32,314 bases of DNA from an uncultured Clostridia bacterium (GTDB lineage: Bacteria; Bacillota; Clostridia; UBA1212), in contig CAMZBI010000026.1 of the NCBI GenBank assembly GCA_947304585.1, positions 1-32,314 of the forward strand. The letters run 5' to 3'. The notes beneath the pieces were generated by a model. That model saw only the letters and a program-made list of their open reading frames with translations. It made no database searches and was not told the DNA's origin. Position 1 is the stretch's first letter. Each line of letters begins with the position of its first letter. The translations under genes and the position numbers were made by a program. Of this stretch, positions 24,171 through 31,621 are shown one piece after another.

Positions 24171-24304
24171 CGGGCGAGCCTTCGGCTCGAATGGGCGCCT
24201 TCGGCGAGTGGGTGCGCTTTTGTGCAAATGGGTGTGCTTCGCACAAGCGGGCGTCTTCGGCGGGTGGGTGCGCTTCGCGCAAGTGGGTGAGCCTGCGGCC
24301 CGAA
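24171..24304 (+). repeat. Tandem array of seven mini-hairpin units
   Basis: Seven head-to-tail units of 17-21 bp start at 24171, 24192, 24209, 24229, 24248, 24265 and 24284, each opening with YGGG and most centred on a TTC loop. The stems differ but stay paired: CGAGCC/GGCTCG, CGCC/GGCG, TGCGC/GTGCA, TGTGC/GCACA, CGTC/GGCG, TGCGC/GCGCA and GAGCC/GGCCC (last with one mismatch). The array lies in the 436-bp gap between divergent genes, between the GH2 promoter and the putative U32 promoter. See the findings for interpretation. Confidence 0.75.
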
Positions 24305-24310
24305 AAATTG

Positions 24311-24472
24311 TTATCTGTTAACTCTTCACTGTTCACTGCGCGAAGCTTCGCTTGCGCTTTGCGCACCGCTTTTGCTATACTCTCCTTACTGCGAATTTGC
24401 TGCCGTTCTTTTCGGGAACCCATTTTCTGATTGAAATGCGCAGCAAGTCACTACTCACTGTTAACTAACAAC
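24311..24472. repeat. Second GTTAACTCTTCACTG-type repeat block
   Basis: 24311-24338 (TTATCTGTTAACTCTTCACT, then GTTCACTG) and 24448-24472 (TCACTACTCACTGTTAACTA, then ACAAC) share words with 19807-19917. Between them, 24339-24375 contains more GCGCGAAGCTTCGC-like inverted fragments. No gene is supported in 24050-24485. Confidence 0.55.
24352..24381 (+). promoter_or_regulatory. Possible promoter of the U32 operon
   Basis: TTGCGC (24352-24357) and TATACT (24376-24381) are 18 bp apart, about 105 nt before the U32 start. The -10 box is good and the -35 box weak. Confidence 0.4.
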
Positions 24473-24485
24473 TAGGGAATCGCTT

Positions 24486-26018
24486 ATGGCTTTACTTCTC
24501 TCCCCTGCGGGAAACGCTAAATGTTTTGCGGCCGCCGTTCAGAACGGGGCCGACGAAATATACCTGGGCCTTTCGAGCTTCAGTGCCAGGGCCGGCGCCG
24601 ACAACTTCTCCCTTGAGAATCTCGGCGAGTGGGTCCGCTATGGCCACGTCCGGGGGGTCAAGGTTCACGTTGCCCTGAACACCCTTCTGAAAGACTCCGA
24701 ACTGCCCCTTGCCCTGGAACTGGCGAGGGAGGCGGATCGCATTGGCGTGGATGCTTTTATCATACAGGACGTGGGGCTTGCAGAGAAGCTGGCGGGAATC
24801 GTTGGCGCCGCCCTCCATGCGTCCACTCAGATGTCCGTCATGAATCTTGCGGGCATGAAACTGGCGAAGGAACTTGGTTTTTCGAGGGTCGTTCTTGCAC
24901 GGGAGCTGAGCCTTGAGGAGATCGGGGAGCTGGCGGGAACCGGTCTCATGGAGACGGAGGTATTCTGTCACGGCGCTCTCTGCATGTCCTATTCGGGCCA
25001 ATGCCTTCTCAGCCATTACACCACAGGCCGCAGCGGCAACCGGGGCACCTGTTCCCAGCCCTGCAGACTCAAATATTCCCGCACCGGGGAAAGACGGGAC
25101 GAAAAGCACCTCCTTAGCCCCGGGGATCTGTGCACCCTACCCTATCTTGACAAGCTGGTCGCCACAGGCGTCACCTCGCTTAAGATCGAGGGCAGGCTGA
25201 AGTCGCCGGAGTACGTTGCAGCCGTAACTGCTGCCTACAGGAGAGCTCTTGACGATCCCGGCATGGACGTTTCAGGTGCCGTGAAGGATCTTACGGTTGT
25301 CTTCAGCCGGGGCGGTTTCTGCTCCGGTCATCAGCTGGGAAAGCTTCCGCTGTCCGCCGTCACCGCAAATTACCCGGGCAAGACAGGTCTTCCCTGCGGC
25401 AGGCTGGAGGGCCGGCTGACTGTCTTCAAGAAAAACGGGATAGATCTTTTTTCCGCCTCTGTGAAGGCCTCTGAGCCCCTCTCAACAGGGGACGGCATCG
25501 CCTTTGACCGGGACCCCGCCTGCGGAGGCGTCATCAATATAATCGAGAAAAACGGCGCAAGAGCCGCCACGCTTTTTGCCGGAGAAAAAGGCAAAATTAC
25601 CGTCAGCGGAACTGTTCCTCCGGGACTCCCTCAGGACCTCTCAGGCAAAGACGTTCGCATATCCAAGACCTCAGACGACGCATTCATTAAAGAGCTTCGG
25701 AAGACCTTTGCCCCCGGCGCTGAATTCCGTCGGGTACCGGTCACGGCAAGGCTCTTTGCCTCTTCGGGCAGCACCGTTCTGGAGTTTTCCGACGGGTTCA
25801 ACACAGCGGCTTCTTCAATACCGCTTACAGCCGGCACCCAGGCCCCGGAATCCACTCTTTCGGAGATCATTTCCGCCACCGGCGGCACACCCTACGACGT
25901 GACCTCCGCAGAGATCTCTTCGGATTGCGGTTTCGTGACCTTTTCGACACTCAAAAAAATGCGGCGGGAAGCTCTTTCAGCCCTGACCTCGCTTCGGGAA
26001 AGGAGGGTGACCAAATGA
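24486..26018 (+). CDS. U32 family protein (TrhP/RlhA-like RNA hydroxylation protein)
   Basis: U32 proteins were named as collagenase-like peptidases, but characterised bacterial members help hydroxylate RNA (TrhP in tRNA wobble uridine hydroxylation, RlhA on 23S rRNA) using prephenate and an iron-sulfur cluster. The signature E-V-F-C-H-G-A-L-C-M-S-Y-S-G-Q-C occurs near residue 160, followed by NRGTCSQPCRLKY, giving the cluster cysteines; LKIEGRLKSPEYVAAVTAAYR is the next family block. At 510 aa it covers the catalytic barrel and an extra C-terminal domain. Clostridial homologues are often 700-800 aa; here the remaining part appears to be the next gene, coupled by an ATGA overlap. The start has TAGGGA upstream. 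Confidence 0.88.
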   Translation: MALLLSPAGNAKCFAAAVQNGADEIYLGLSSFSARAGADNFSLENLGEWVRYGHVRGVKVHVALNTLLKDSELPLALELAREADRIGVDAFIIQDVGLAEKLAGIVGAALHASTQMSVMNLAGMKLAKELGFSRVVLARELSLEEIGELAGTGLMETEVFCHGALCMSYSGQCLLSHYTTGRSGNRGTCSQPCRLKYSRTGERRDEKHLLSPGDLCTLPYLDKLVATGVTSLKIEGRLKSPEYVAAVTAAYRRALDDPGMDVSGAVKDLTVVFSRGGFCSGHQLGKLPLSAVTANYPGKTGLPCGRLEGRLTVFKKNGIDLFSASVKASEPLSTGDGIAFDRDPACGGVINIIEKNGARAATLFAGEKGKITVSGTVPPGLPQDLSGKDVRISKTSDDAFIKELRKTFAPGAEFRRVPVTARLFASSGSTVLEFSDGFNTAASSIPLTAGTQAPESTLSEIISATGGTPYDVTSAEISSDCGFVTFSTLKKMRREALSALTSLRERRVTK

Positions 26019-26713
26019 AGTCCGCCTTTTTGTTTTCGCCCGTCGATACTGTGAACAAATCTCTTTCGGGTGCGGATATCATTCACGTCTCCTGCCTGCC
26101 CTATCTCTGCGGCAAGGCCCTTCCTGCGAAAGCTCCCTCGGGTCCGAAACTGCTTCTTTCTTTTCCTTTTATTTCAAAAGGCCGGGCCTACAGCCTCTTC
26201 TGCAGCAGATTTGCGGAATTCGCAGCATGTTTTGACGGGTTCACCCTTCAGAACATTGGCGACGACGTGACCCTAAAAGAGCTGTTTGACGCCGATCCGG
26301 CCCTTCGCCGGGAGGATTATTTCATTGCCGGCGACAACGCTTTTAACATTGCCAATAAAACCTCCGCCGGGTTCTGGCGTGGCAGGCTTGATTCCGTTGT
26401 CGTTTCCCCGGAGCTGACTCCGGAGGAGCAAAAAGAACTTGCCAACGGTTTTCCCGAGGGGCTTTTGCCGGAGGTCATCGCTTCCGGGCCTGTGATCGTG
26501 ATGCGAAGCGAGCACTGCTATGCGGCTGAGGGCCCTTCCTATAATTGCGGGAAATGCGGCAAGTTTGGCCTTGGCGGAGGAAGCCTTTTCGACATCTCCG
26601 GCGGGGAACTTCCCGTTGTGACCAACCCCGTTGACTGCAACTCCGTTCTTCTCGCAAAGGCCGAAAAGTTTACCTGTTTTGACTCTGATTCCATAATTGT
26701 CCGCAACGGCTGA
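26015..26713 (+). CDS. Companion of U32 protein, resembles the C-terminal half of long U32 proteins
   Basis: A 232-aa protein that starts inside the stop of the U32 gene (ATGA) with AAGGAGGG upstream; an in-frame ATG at 25925 is internal to that gene. The sequence GDNAFNIANKTSAGFW, then LDSVVVSPELTPEEQKELA, and VIVMRSEHCYAAEG with CGKCG resembles the second barrel-like half of long clostridial U32 proteins (the W-N-x-N, SPEL and HC...CxxC landmarks). The cysteines C-x(n)-CGKCG could bind metal. I infer a natural split or a separate two-subunit arrangement rather than a sequencing frameshift, because the second gene has its own excellent ribosome binding site. The function follows that of its partner. 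Confidence 0.65.
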   Translation: MKSAFLFSPVDTVNKSLSGADIIHVSCLPYLCGKALPAKAPSGPKLLLSFPFISKGRAYSLFCSRFAEFAACFDGFTLQNIGDDVTLKELFDADPALRREDYFIAGDNAFNIANKTSAGFWRGRLDSVVVSPELTPEEQKELANGFPEGLLPEVIASGPVIVMRSEHCYAAEGPSYNCGKCGKFGLGGGSLFDISGGELPVVTNPVDCNSVLLAKAEKFTCFDSDSIIVRNG

Positions 26714-26794
26714 AAGGCGTTTACGCAGGCTGCATTGGCGTGTTAAAAAGTTTGCCCACGGGCCGTTGGCGGTGGTTGCAGGAGAATTATTACC

Positions 26795-26824
26795 TTGATT
26801 TTTACCATAATGGGGTGGTATACT
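26795..26824 (+). promoter_or_regulatory. Promoter of the first secreted-protein gene
   Basis: TTGATT (26795-26800) and TATACT (26819-26824) are 18 bp apart, about 70 nt before the ATG at 26896. The upstream stretch 26714-26794 has one ATTGGCGT copy (26734) and nothing else that I can name. Confidence 0.55.
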
Positions 26825-26895
26825 TACTGAGCATCGCAAGTATTCTTCATCTTAAAACCGGTGTTTGGCCCGGAATCTTTGTACGGAGAAGGAAT

Positions 26896-28395
26896 ATGAA
26901 TAAAATCAGATTTATTTCACTTTTGACAGCACTTACTGTGCTTTTGGCGGCTGTTCCGCTTGTCGCTTTTGCGGACTCCTCGGAGCCCGGTCTCGTGTGG
27001 GATTTCTACTACAAGTCGGATTTTGATGAGTTCAGGTTTGTGACCGTTGTGGACTGCGACGTAGAATGGGCGAACAACGCGCTCTTAATGACGTCCGATG
27101 CGTACATAGAGAACAATCTGGACGCTTACGGAGAGGCTATCGGAGACCCCAGTTTCACCATCGGGAACGCAGCTTCTTGCGGACTTGACTGCGACAAATA
27201 TCAGTATGTTGCGGTCAACCTTCTGAACTCGGGAGAAGCCACCCAGTTTGAAGGACATTTCGGTACCAGTTTGCACCCTCTTGACGGCGAAAGCGTTTTT
27301 CACTTTAACATGGACGCAGGCATGACGTCTCCCAAGACATTCGTTTTCCACATGCCCACCCAGAACGTTCTCTGGACGAACCTCATTAACGCTCCCGGCG
27401 GAATCAGAGACGAAGAGATTGGCGATCCCACGGCACAGCATATGGAGGAGGGAGATTCCCACTGGGAAGGCACTCTCAACATGTTCAGGATCGACGGACC
27501 TTACTACGGCGGACGTTCCGGACTTTGCCCGGGAGACGTTCCCCTTGAAATCGTCTGGATAGCATTCTTTGAGACCGAGGAGGCTGCGCTTAATTACGCA
27601 GGACCCGATCACACAAGAGCCACCCCGGAGGTCACGGCGACCCCCGCCCCGGATCTTGAAAACATCATTCCTGCCGGAACAGTTATTTTTGACGGCGACT
27701 ATTACGACGACTTCTGGCGCGGCGGAAGCCTCCTTGAGGATTACTCATACAACGAAGAGGACAACTGCTACGATCTGTTCTTTACGGAGGGAATCGATCC
27801 CTTTGTCATAATGAGTTACGACACTTATTCCGAAAGCGACGAAGCGTACGCGGTTGATCTGGACGAGTATAAAGTTATGCAGCTCAAGGTGAAGATCGAT
27901 CCGAAAGCGGGAAGGGTCGGAAACATCTATTACACCACCGACGAGGCTCCCGGAGCTTTCGCCGAGGCCCAGAATATACAGTACAATTACACAAAGACCG
28001 ACGACTGGCAGATAGTAAACGTCAACGGACAGTATTCACTCCCCTGGACGGGAATGCTCAGCGCCACCCGTTTCGACGTTTTCTCGACTCTGAACACCGA
28101 CACCGTGGTCAAGATCGCTTACGTGGCCTTCTTTAAGACAATGGCTGACGCAGAGGCTTTTGCGGCAAACGGCAGCGTCTTCCCGGCTACACCGGAGCCC
28201 ACCACTCCCCCGACGCCAACGCCTTCTCCTGAAGTGACCGCAACTCCCGAGATCACGCCGACTTCCGAGCCGGTTCCGACCGAAGAGCCTACAGCAGAGG
28301 CCAAATCCGAAAGCGGCTGCGGCGGCATACTCACCGGTTCCGCTGCGATAGTTATTGCCGGCGCAATGCTCTTCCTCGTGAAGAAAAAACACTGA
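26896..28395 (+). CDS. Secreted surface protein with two related domains and Cys-Gly-Gly C-terminal anchor
   Basis: A 499-aa protein of no family I recognise. It has a signal peptide (about 1-26, VPLVAFADSS), then two domains of roughly 170-200 aa whose ends match: EIVWIAFFETEEAALNYAGP and KIAYVAFFKTMADAEAFAAN. This suggests an internal duplication of a beta-sandwich, carbohydrate-binding-like module. A Pro/Thr/Glu linker (TPEPTTPPTPTPSPEVTATP region) leads to SGCGG, a hydrophobic helix and KKKH. The start at ATG 26896 has GGAGAAGGA upstream and begins the signal peptide; an in-frame ATG at 26740 is too far away. Both domains are acidic and rich in Tyr and Trp, which would suit glycan binding. 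It is 52 bp before the next gene, with no terminator between. Confidence 0.7.
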   Translation: MNKIRFISLLTALTVLLAAVPLVAFADSSEPGLVWDFYYKSDFDEFRFVTVVDCDVEWANNALLMTSDAYIENNLDAYGEAIGDPSFTIGNAASCGLDCDKYQYVAVNLLNSGEATQFEGHFGTSLHPLDGESVFHFNMDAGMTSPKTFVFHMPTQNVLWTNLINAPGGIRDEEIGDPTAQHMEEGDSHWEGTLNMFRIDGPYYGGRSGLCPGDVPLEIVWIAFFETEEAALNYAGPDHTRATPEVTATPAPDLENIIPAGTVIFDGDYYDDFWRGGSLLEDYSYNEEDNCYDLFFTEGIDPFVIMSYDTYSESDEAYAVDLDEYKVMQLKVKIDPKAGRVGNIYYTTDEAPGAFAEAQNIQYNYTKTDDWQIVNVNGQYSLPWTGMLSATRFDVFSTLNTDTVVKIAYVAFFKTMADAEAFAANGSVFPATPEPTTPPTPTPSPEVTATPEITPTSEPVPTEEPTAEAKSESGCGGILTGSAAIVIAGAMLFLVKKKH

Positions 28396-28447
28396 ACACG
28401 CTTTGCCTGCAAAGCACACAAATTTATTAATTCTACGGAGGTTAGAA

Positions 28448-29785
28448 ATGAAAAAATTATTGTCAATTCTTCTCATCATTTCCCTTGTTCTCTCCTTCTG
28501 GACCATTGGCGCTTTTGCGGACGAAGGAACCGCTTCCGCCGTGGCGTTCTCCTACGAAGGGGCACACGATCCCGGTATCTGGCTCAACCGTTTTGATGAA
28601 GAGGGCAACTGCAACGTCGATGCTTATGCGGTTTTCAACGCCGCAGCACCGTTTACGGCGATCATTCTCCCGGCATTTTACGCAGGAAGATCCGAAAATG
28701 ACCAGGACGCCGATGTCCGTATTGAGCTGTTCAAGTTCACAGGCGACAAGGCCGAATCCCTCGCAAAGGATCCGATCTTCACAACAGACGATCATCTTGA
28801 CGGTGACATTACCGACTATACCATTGATTTCGGTCAGACTATCGCCGCCGGCCAATATATTTTGCGGGTCTCCGAATTGAGCACGAACCCTGAACATTTA
28901 TCTCCTGGCCCCTACGCGGTTCTCCCGATCGCAGAGCACATCTATGCTTCCGATCATATCGATTTTGTATCCTATGACGACAGAGGATTCGTGTTCCAGG
29001 TTGTTTACGACGGCTCCGTTGCCGCTGACGCTTTCTTCAAGCCTCTCGAGCTCAAGACCCCCAACTACTTCAAAGACGACAAGGCTGTTCAGATCGTTAC
29101 CCGCCAGGGCGACAACGCTCACCAGATCGTTCCCATGAGCGACTACGCGATCCTCACCCCTGAGATCCCCGAGGGAAAAGTTCTCAGAAAATTCACGTTC
29201 AAGAACGCCCCCACGTGGAACAACACGAACCACGACTCCGACCTCGACTGGGAAGTCTACGTCTGGGATACCGACTATGACACCACCTACGGCGGCAAGC
29301 CCATCAAGAGCGGCACTTATTTGGATCACACCGACAACGCCGACATGACCCTTGACTTTGGCGCCAAGCTGACCGCGGGCCGCAGATATCTGATCGTTGT
29401 TTACCCGTCAAACGAGGGCAAAGTCGGTTTCTGGACCGGTGCATCGATCCGCAAAGAGGGATGGGAATTCTTCGAGAACGACGAAGAGACCGAGATATAC
29501 CCCGCTTGCGAGTATAAGTATTCCACATACTCCGGACCGGAAGAGACCGAGGCTCCCACCGAAGAGCCCACACCGACTCCTTACGTCACGGAGGCTCCCG
29601 AGATAACCGAAGCACCTGCAACGGAAGTTCCGACAGACGTTCCTCCGACGGATGCTCCTGCTCCCACCGAGGCTCCTACAGAAGAGCCCAAACAGACCGG
29701 CAGCTGCGGAGGATTCATTGCCGGTGGATTTGTATGCATTGGCGTTCTGGCAGCAGTCGCATTCGTTGCAAGAAAAAAGGACTGA
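28448..29785 (+). CDS. Secreted surface protein, two-domain, paralogue of the gene at 30068
   Basis: A 445-aa protein of unrecognised family. Signal peptide 1-24 (SFWTIGAFADE), then two repeats: about 44-145 and about 244-328, which share the pattern of a Trp or Leu-rich strand, acidic D-x-D segment, a K-P or D-P-I strand and DFG-x-x-(I/L)-x-AG-x-Y-L. Compare TIDFGQTIAAGQYILRV with TLDFGAKLTAGRRYLIVV. The linker 367-417 is rich in Thr, Glu, Pro (TEAP units), followed by GSCGG with C420, a hydrophobic helix and ARKKD. GGAGG lies 7 nt before the ATG. Its strong intrinsic terminator follows 40 bp after the stop. Predicted role: surface-displayed ligand-binding protein, inferred from architecture only. 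Confidence 0.7.
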   Translation: MKKLLSILLIISLVLSFWTIGAFADEGTASAVAFSYEGAHDPGIWLNRFDEEGNCNVDAYAVFNAAAPFTAIILPAFYAGRSENDQDADVRIELFKFTGDKAESLAKDPIFTTDDHLDGDITDYTIDFGQTIAAGQYILRVSELSTNPEHLSPGPYAVLPIAEHIYASDHIDFVSYDDRGFVFQVVYDGSVAADAFFKPLELKTPNYFKDDKAVQIVTRQGDNAHQIVPMSDYAILTPEIPEGKVLRKFTFKNAPTWNNTNHDSDLDWEVYVWDTDYDTTYGGKPIKSGTYLDHTDNADMTLDFGAKLTAGRRYLIVVYPSNEGKVGFWTGASIRKEGWEFFENDEETEIYPACEYKYSTYSGPEETEAPTEEPTPTPYVTEAPEITEAPATEVPTDVPPTDAPAPTEAPTEEPKQTGSCGGFIAGGFVCIGVLAAVAFVARKKD

Positions 29786-29825
29786 TAAGGTCCTGTTGAC
29801 CGGTCTCATTTGACCGACTGTTTTT

Positions 29826-29856
29826 GGGGCATCCCTTCGGGGGTGCCTCTTTTTTT
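29826..29856 (+). terminator. Intrinsic terminator after the secreted-protein pair
   Basis: GGCATCCC (29828-29835) pairs with GGGGTGCC (29840-29847), with one wobble and a short TTCG-type loop, followed by a T-run to 29856. It closes the 26896-29785 operon. Confidence 0.88.
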
Positions 29857-29872
29857 ATATCAACTTTAGTTG

Positions 29873-29970
29873 CCCGGTCTTGGCCAATGGCTTCAGCATT
29901 CCAACCAGTCTTGGCCACTGTCTCTGCTCCGGCATTCCGCCCGGTTTCATTGGCGCTGCCCTGGCAATTA
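29873..29970. repeat. Degenerate three-unit intergenic repeat
   Basis: Three units start at 29873, 29905 and 29941 (32 and 36 bp apart): CCGGTCTTGGCCAATGGCTT, CCAGTCTTGGCCACTGTCTC and CCGGTTTCATTGGCGCTGCC, the first two ending in GCATTCC. The gap 29857-30004 has no supported gene; a minus-strand open frame here is a shadow of the repeats. Confidence 0.45.
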
Positions 29971-30004
29971 CTTTGACAATGCCCTTTGCTTTGCGTCATT
30001 TTCC

Positions 30005-30033
30005 TTGAATCCTCCCGCAGTTTATCTTATAAT
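30005..30033 (+). promoter_or_regulatory. Promoter of the third secreted-protein gene
   Basis: TTGAAT (30005-30010) and a perfect TATAAT (30028-30033) are 17 bp apart, about 35 nt before the ATG at 30068. AGGGGA follows as ribosome binding site. Confidence 0.75.
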
Positions 30034-30067
30034 CTAACAGAAGAAAGATTTAGGGGAACGAACTTCC

Positions 30068-31405
30068 ATGAGACGCATTTTTAGCAGAATTAAGTACATT
30101 TTACCTGTTACGGCTGTCTTATTGGTCGTTTTTATTTGTTGTGCACCATTTGTTTCTTATGCAAAATCCGCACCTCCCGTGGACCCTGAGACCGTCCGGC
30201 GCTATACGTATTCCGGCAGTCCGAAAGTGGGGCTTTGGCTGAACAGTTTTGACGAGGAGGGCAATTGCATTGGCAACACCTACGCGATCTTCAAGGCAGG
30301 CGCCTCCTTCAACCAGTTTGGCTTTCCCGTCGTTTGGGCGGGCAGGGAGGAAAACGGAGCAGACGCCGAATACCGGGTGGCGATCTACGCTTACGACGAA
30401 TCTCCGGAAAAATCCTTCGAGTCCGAGCCCCTGTTTAACGAGACCATCCATCAGAACGGCGACAACGGTTACGGCGGTATTTTCCCAATGCCCGAACCGA
30501 TCCCCGCAGGCACCTACATCCTTTCTACTTCCCAGACCACGCCAAGGACAGGGGACCCAAAGCCCTACATAGTAATTCCCACCGGTACGCCTGCGCTGGG
30601 TTCAGCCTACGTCGAGTACGGCGGCACCCCCGGCGGCATGATGTGCTTTTTCGTTGATTTCATCAAGGAGGAGGGCGTTACGGACTATTTTCTGCCGATA
30701 AAAGCCGGCCACTCCTTTACCATCAACACGGACGATCCGGTCATGGTCCTCGAGAGCACCACCACCGAAGCCAGAAGGCTTTCTGAAGGAGAGACCCTTG
30801 CCGTTCTCACCGATACCATTCCCCGGGAAAAAGTCCTGACAAACTTAACGTTCTCGTCATTTCCAACCTGGGGAAACAACGGGCCCGGTTCAAATCTGTA
30901 TTATGAAGTTTTTGAATGGAAAAAAGATTACAAGAACACCGTTGCCGGTGAGCCGCTTATTACAGGCGAGGTCGTGAACCACATGGACAACGCTCCGGTC
31001 GATCTTGCATTCGGCGCTTTCGCACTCCCCGGCGGCACCAGGTACCTGATCGTCACAAGGTCCTCCGGCACCGCAGCCATTGGCTTCTGGAAGTGCACAG
31101 GGGAGATACGGGTGGACAAGCCGGGCTGGCAGATCTACATGAACGGCAAAGTCACCGAAACCGAAAGACCCGAATATTCCTACACCACGGCAACGGCCAC
31201 CTACCTGGAGATTCCTGAAGAGACCCCTTCGCCAACAACAGAATCTGCCTCCTCGGCTACGAACCCGCCCCGCCAAGACCAAACTCCGGCTCCCTCCAAC
31301 GCCAACACCGGATGCGGTTCAGCCTTAAGTTCCCCACTGATCGCAGTCATGTTTGTGGGCCTTTCCCTTTGCCTTATACCACGCACCAAAGGCAAAAAGA
31401 GGTAA
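30068..31405 (+). CDS. Secreted surface protein, paralogue of the gene at 28448
   Basis: A 445-aa protein, same length and order as its paralogue: signal peptide (about 1-33, FVSYAKS), N-terminal domain with LWLNSFDEEGNC (compare IWLNRFDEEGNC), AEYRVAIYAYD, and PAGTYIL; second domain with VLTNLTFSSFPTWGN, YYEVFEWKKDY and DLAFGAFALPGGTRYLIV; a Ser/Thr/Pro linker (about 390-420); then NTGCGSALSS, a hydrophobic helix and PRTKGKKR. Identity to the paralogue is spread through both domains, so this is a duplication of the whole gene. The linker here is less Glu-rich and the tail keeps the cysteine. It is transcribed alone from its own promoter and ends at a GC-hairpin terminator. Function is unknown; surface ligand binding is inferred. 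Confidence 0.7.
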   Translation: MRRIFSRIKYILPVTAVLLVVFICCAPFVSYAKSAPPVDPETVRRYTYSGSPKVGLWLNSFDEEGNCIGNTYAIFKAGASFNQFGFPVVWAGREENGADAEYRVAIYAYDESPEKSFESEPLFNETIHQNGDNGYGGIFPMPEPIPAGTYILSTSQTTPRTGDPKPYIVIPTGTPALGSAYVEYGGTPGGMMCFFVDFIKEEGVTDYFLPIKAGHSFTINTDDPVMVLESTTTEARRLSEGETLAVLTDTIPREKVLTNLTFSSFPTWGNNGPGSNLYYEVFEWKKDYKNTVAGEPLITGEVVNHMDNAPVDLAFGAFALPGGTRYLIVTRSSGTAAIGFWKCTGEIRVDKPGWQIYMNGKVTETERPEYSYTTATATYLEIPEETPSPTTESASSATNPPRQDQTPAPSNANTGCGSALSSPLIAVMFVGLSLCLIPRTKGKKR

Positions 31406-31467
31406 AATTTCGCTCGACTGGAGGGCCTGCAAAAATCAGTGCTTCAGCCGCCAATAATTTTAGATTT

Positions 31468-31488
31468 GCCGCGCCAGCGGCTTTTTTT
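31468..31488 (+). terminator. Intrinsic terminator after the 30068 gene
   Basis: GCCGC (31468-31472), loop GCCA, GCGGC (31477-31481) and seven T residues. It lies 63 bp after the stop codon. Confidence 0.82.
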
Positions 31489-31621
31489 CTCTACTTTTAC
31501 TGCAAATTTAAACATCGGTCCATAAAACCCACAAATCGTCTTTAGAAACCCACAATCAAAATACTCTAACCCACTTTTGAACTGCCGGCTGTTGGCCTTG
31601 CGCTTCTTTGCCTCAGGTTTC

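Larger units (their letters stand above)
211..31455. repeat. Dispersed ATTGGCG motif family (about 40 copies across the window)
   Basis: By eye ATTGGCG starts at 211, 240, 257, 3622, 3985, 5815, 6283, 6901, 8338, 9352, 9833, 14001, 18210, 20909, 24741, 26255, 26734, 27418, 28505, 29738 and 29949; CGCCAAT starts at 4300, 5381, 8299, 9947, 11021, 12832, 13262, 16036, 16515, 17774, 18473, 19659, 20828, 22027, 23299, 23342, 23975, 23984 and 31449. About 4 are expected from base composition. About half extend to ATTGGCGT. Both genes and leaders carry it. Confidence 0.8.

Noticed and set aside
24053..24430. Plus-strand 125-codon open frame over the mini-hairpin array
   Set aside because: The frame is a by-product of the array; unit lengths of 17, 19, 20 and 21 bp do not keep a coding period, and there is no ribosome binding site.
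29715..29999. Minus-strand 94-codon open frame
   Set aside because: It consists of the degenerate intergenic repeat, has no ribosome binding site and overlaps the terminator of the plus-strand gene.
28320..31405. LPxTG sortase anchors
   Set aside because: None of the three C-termini contains LPxTG or a close variant; they carry a CGG-type motif instead.
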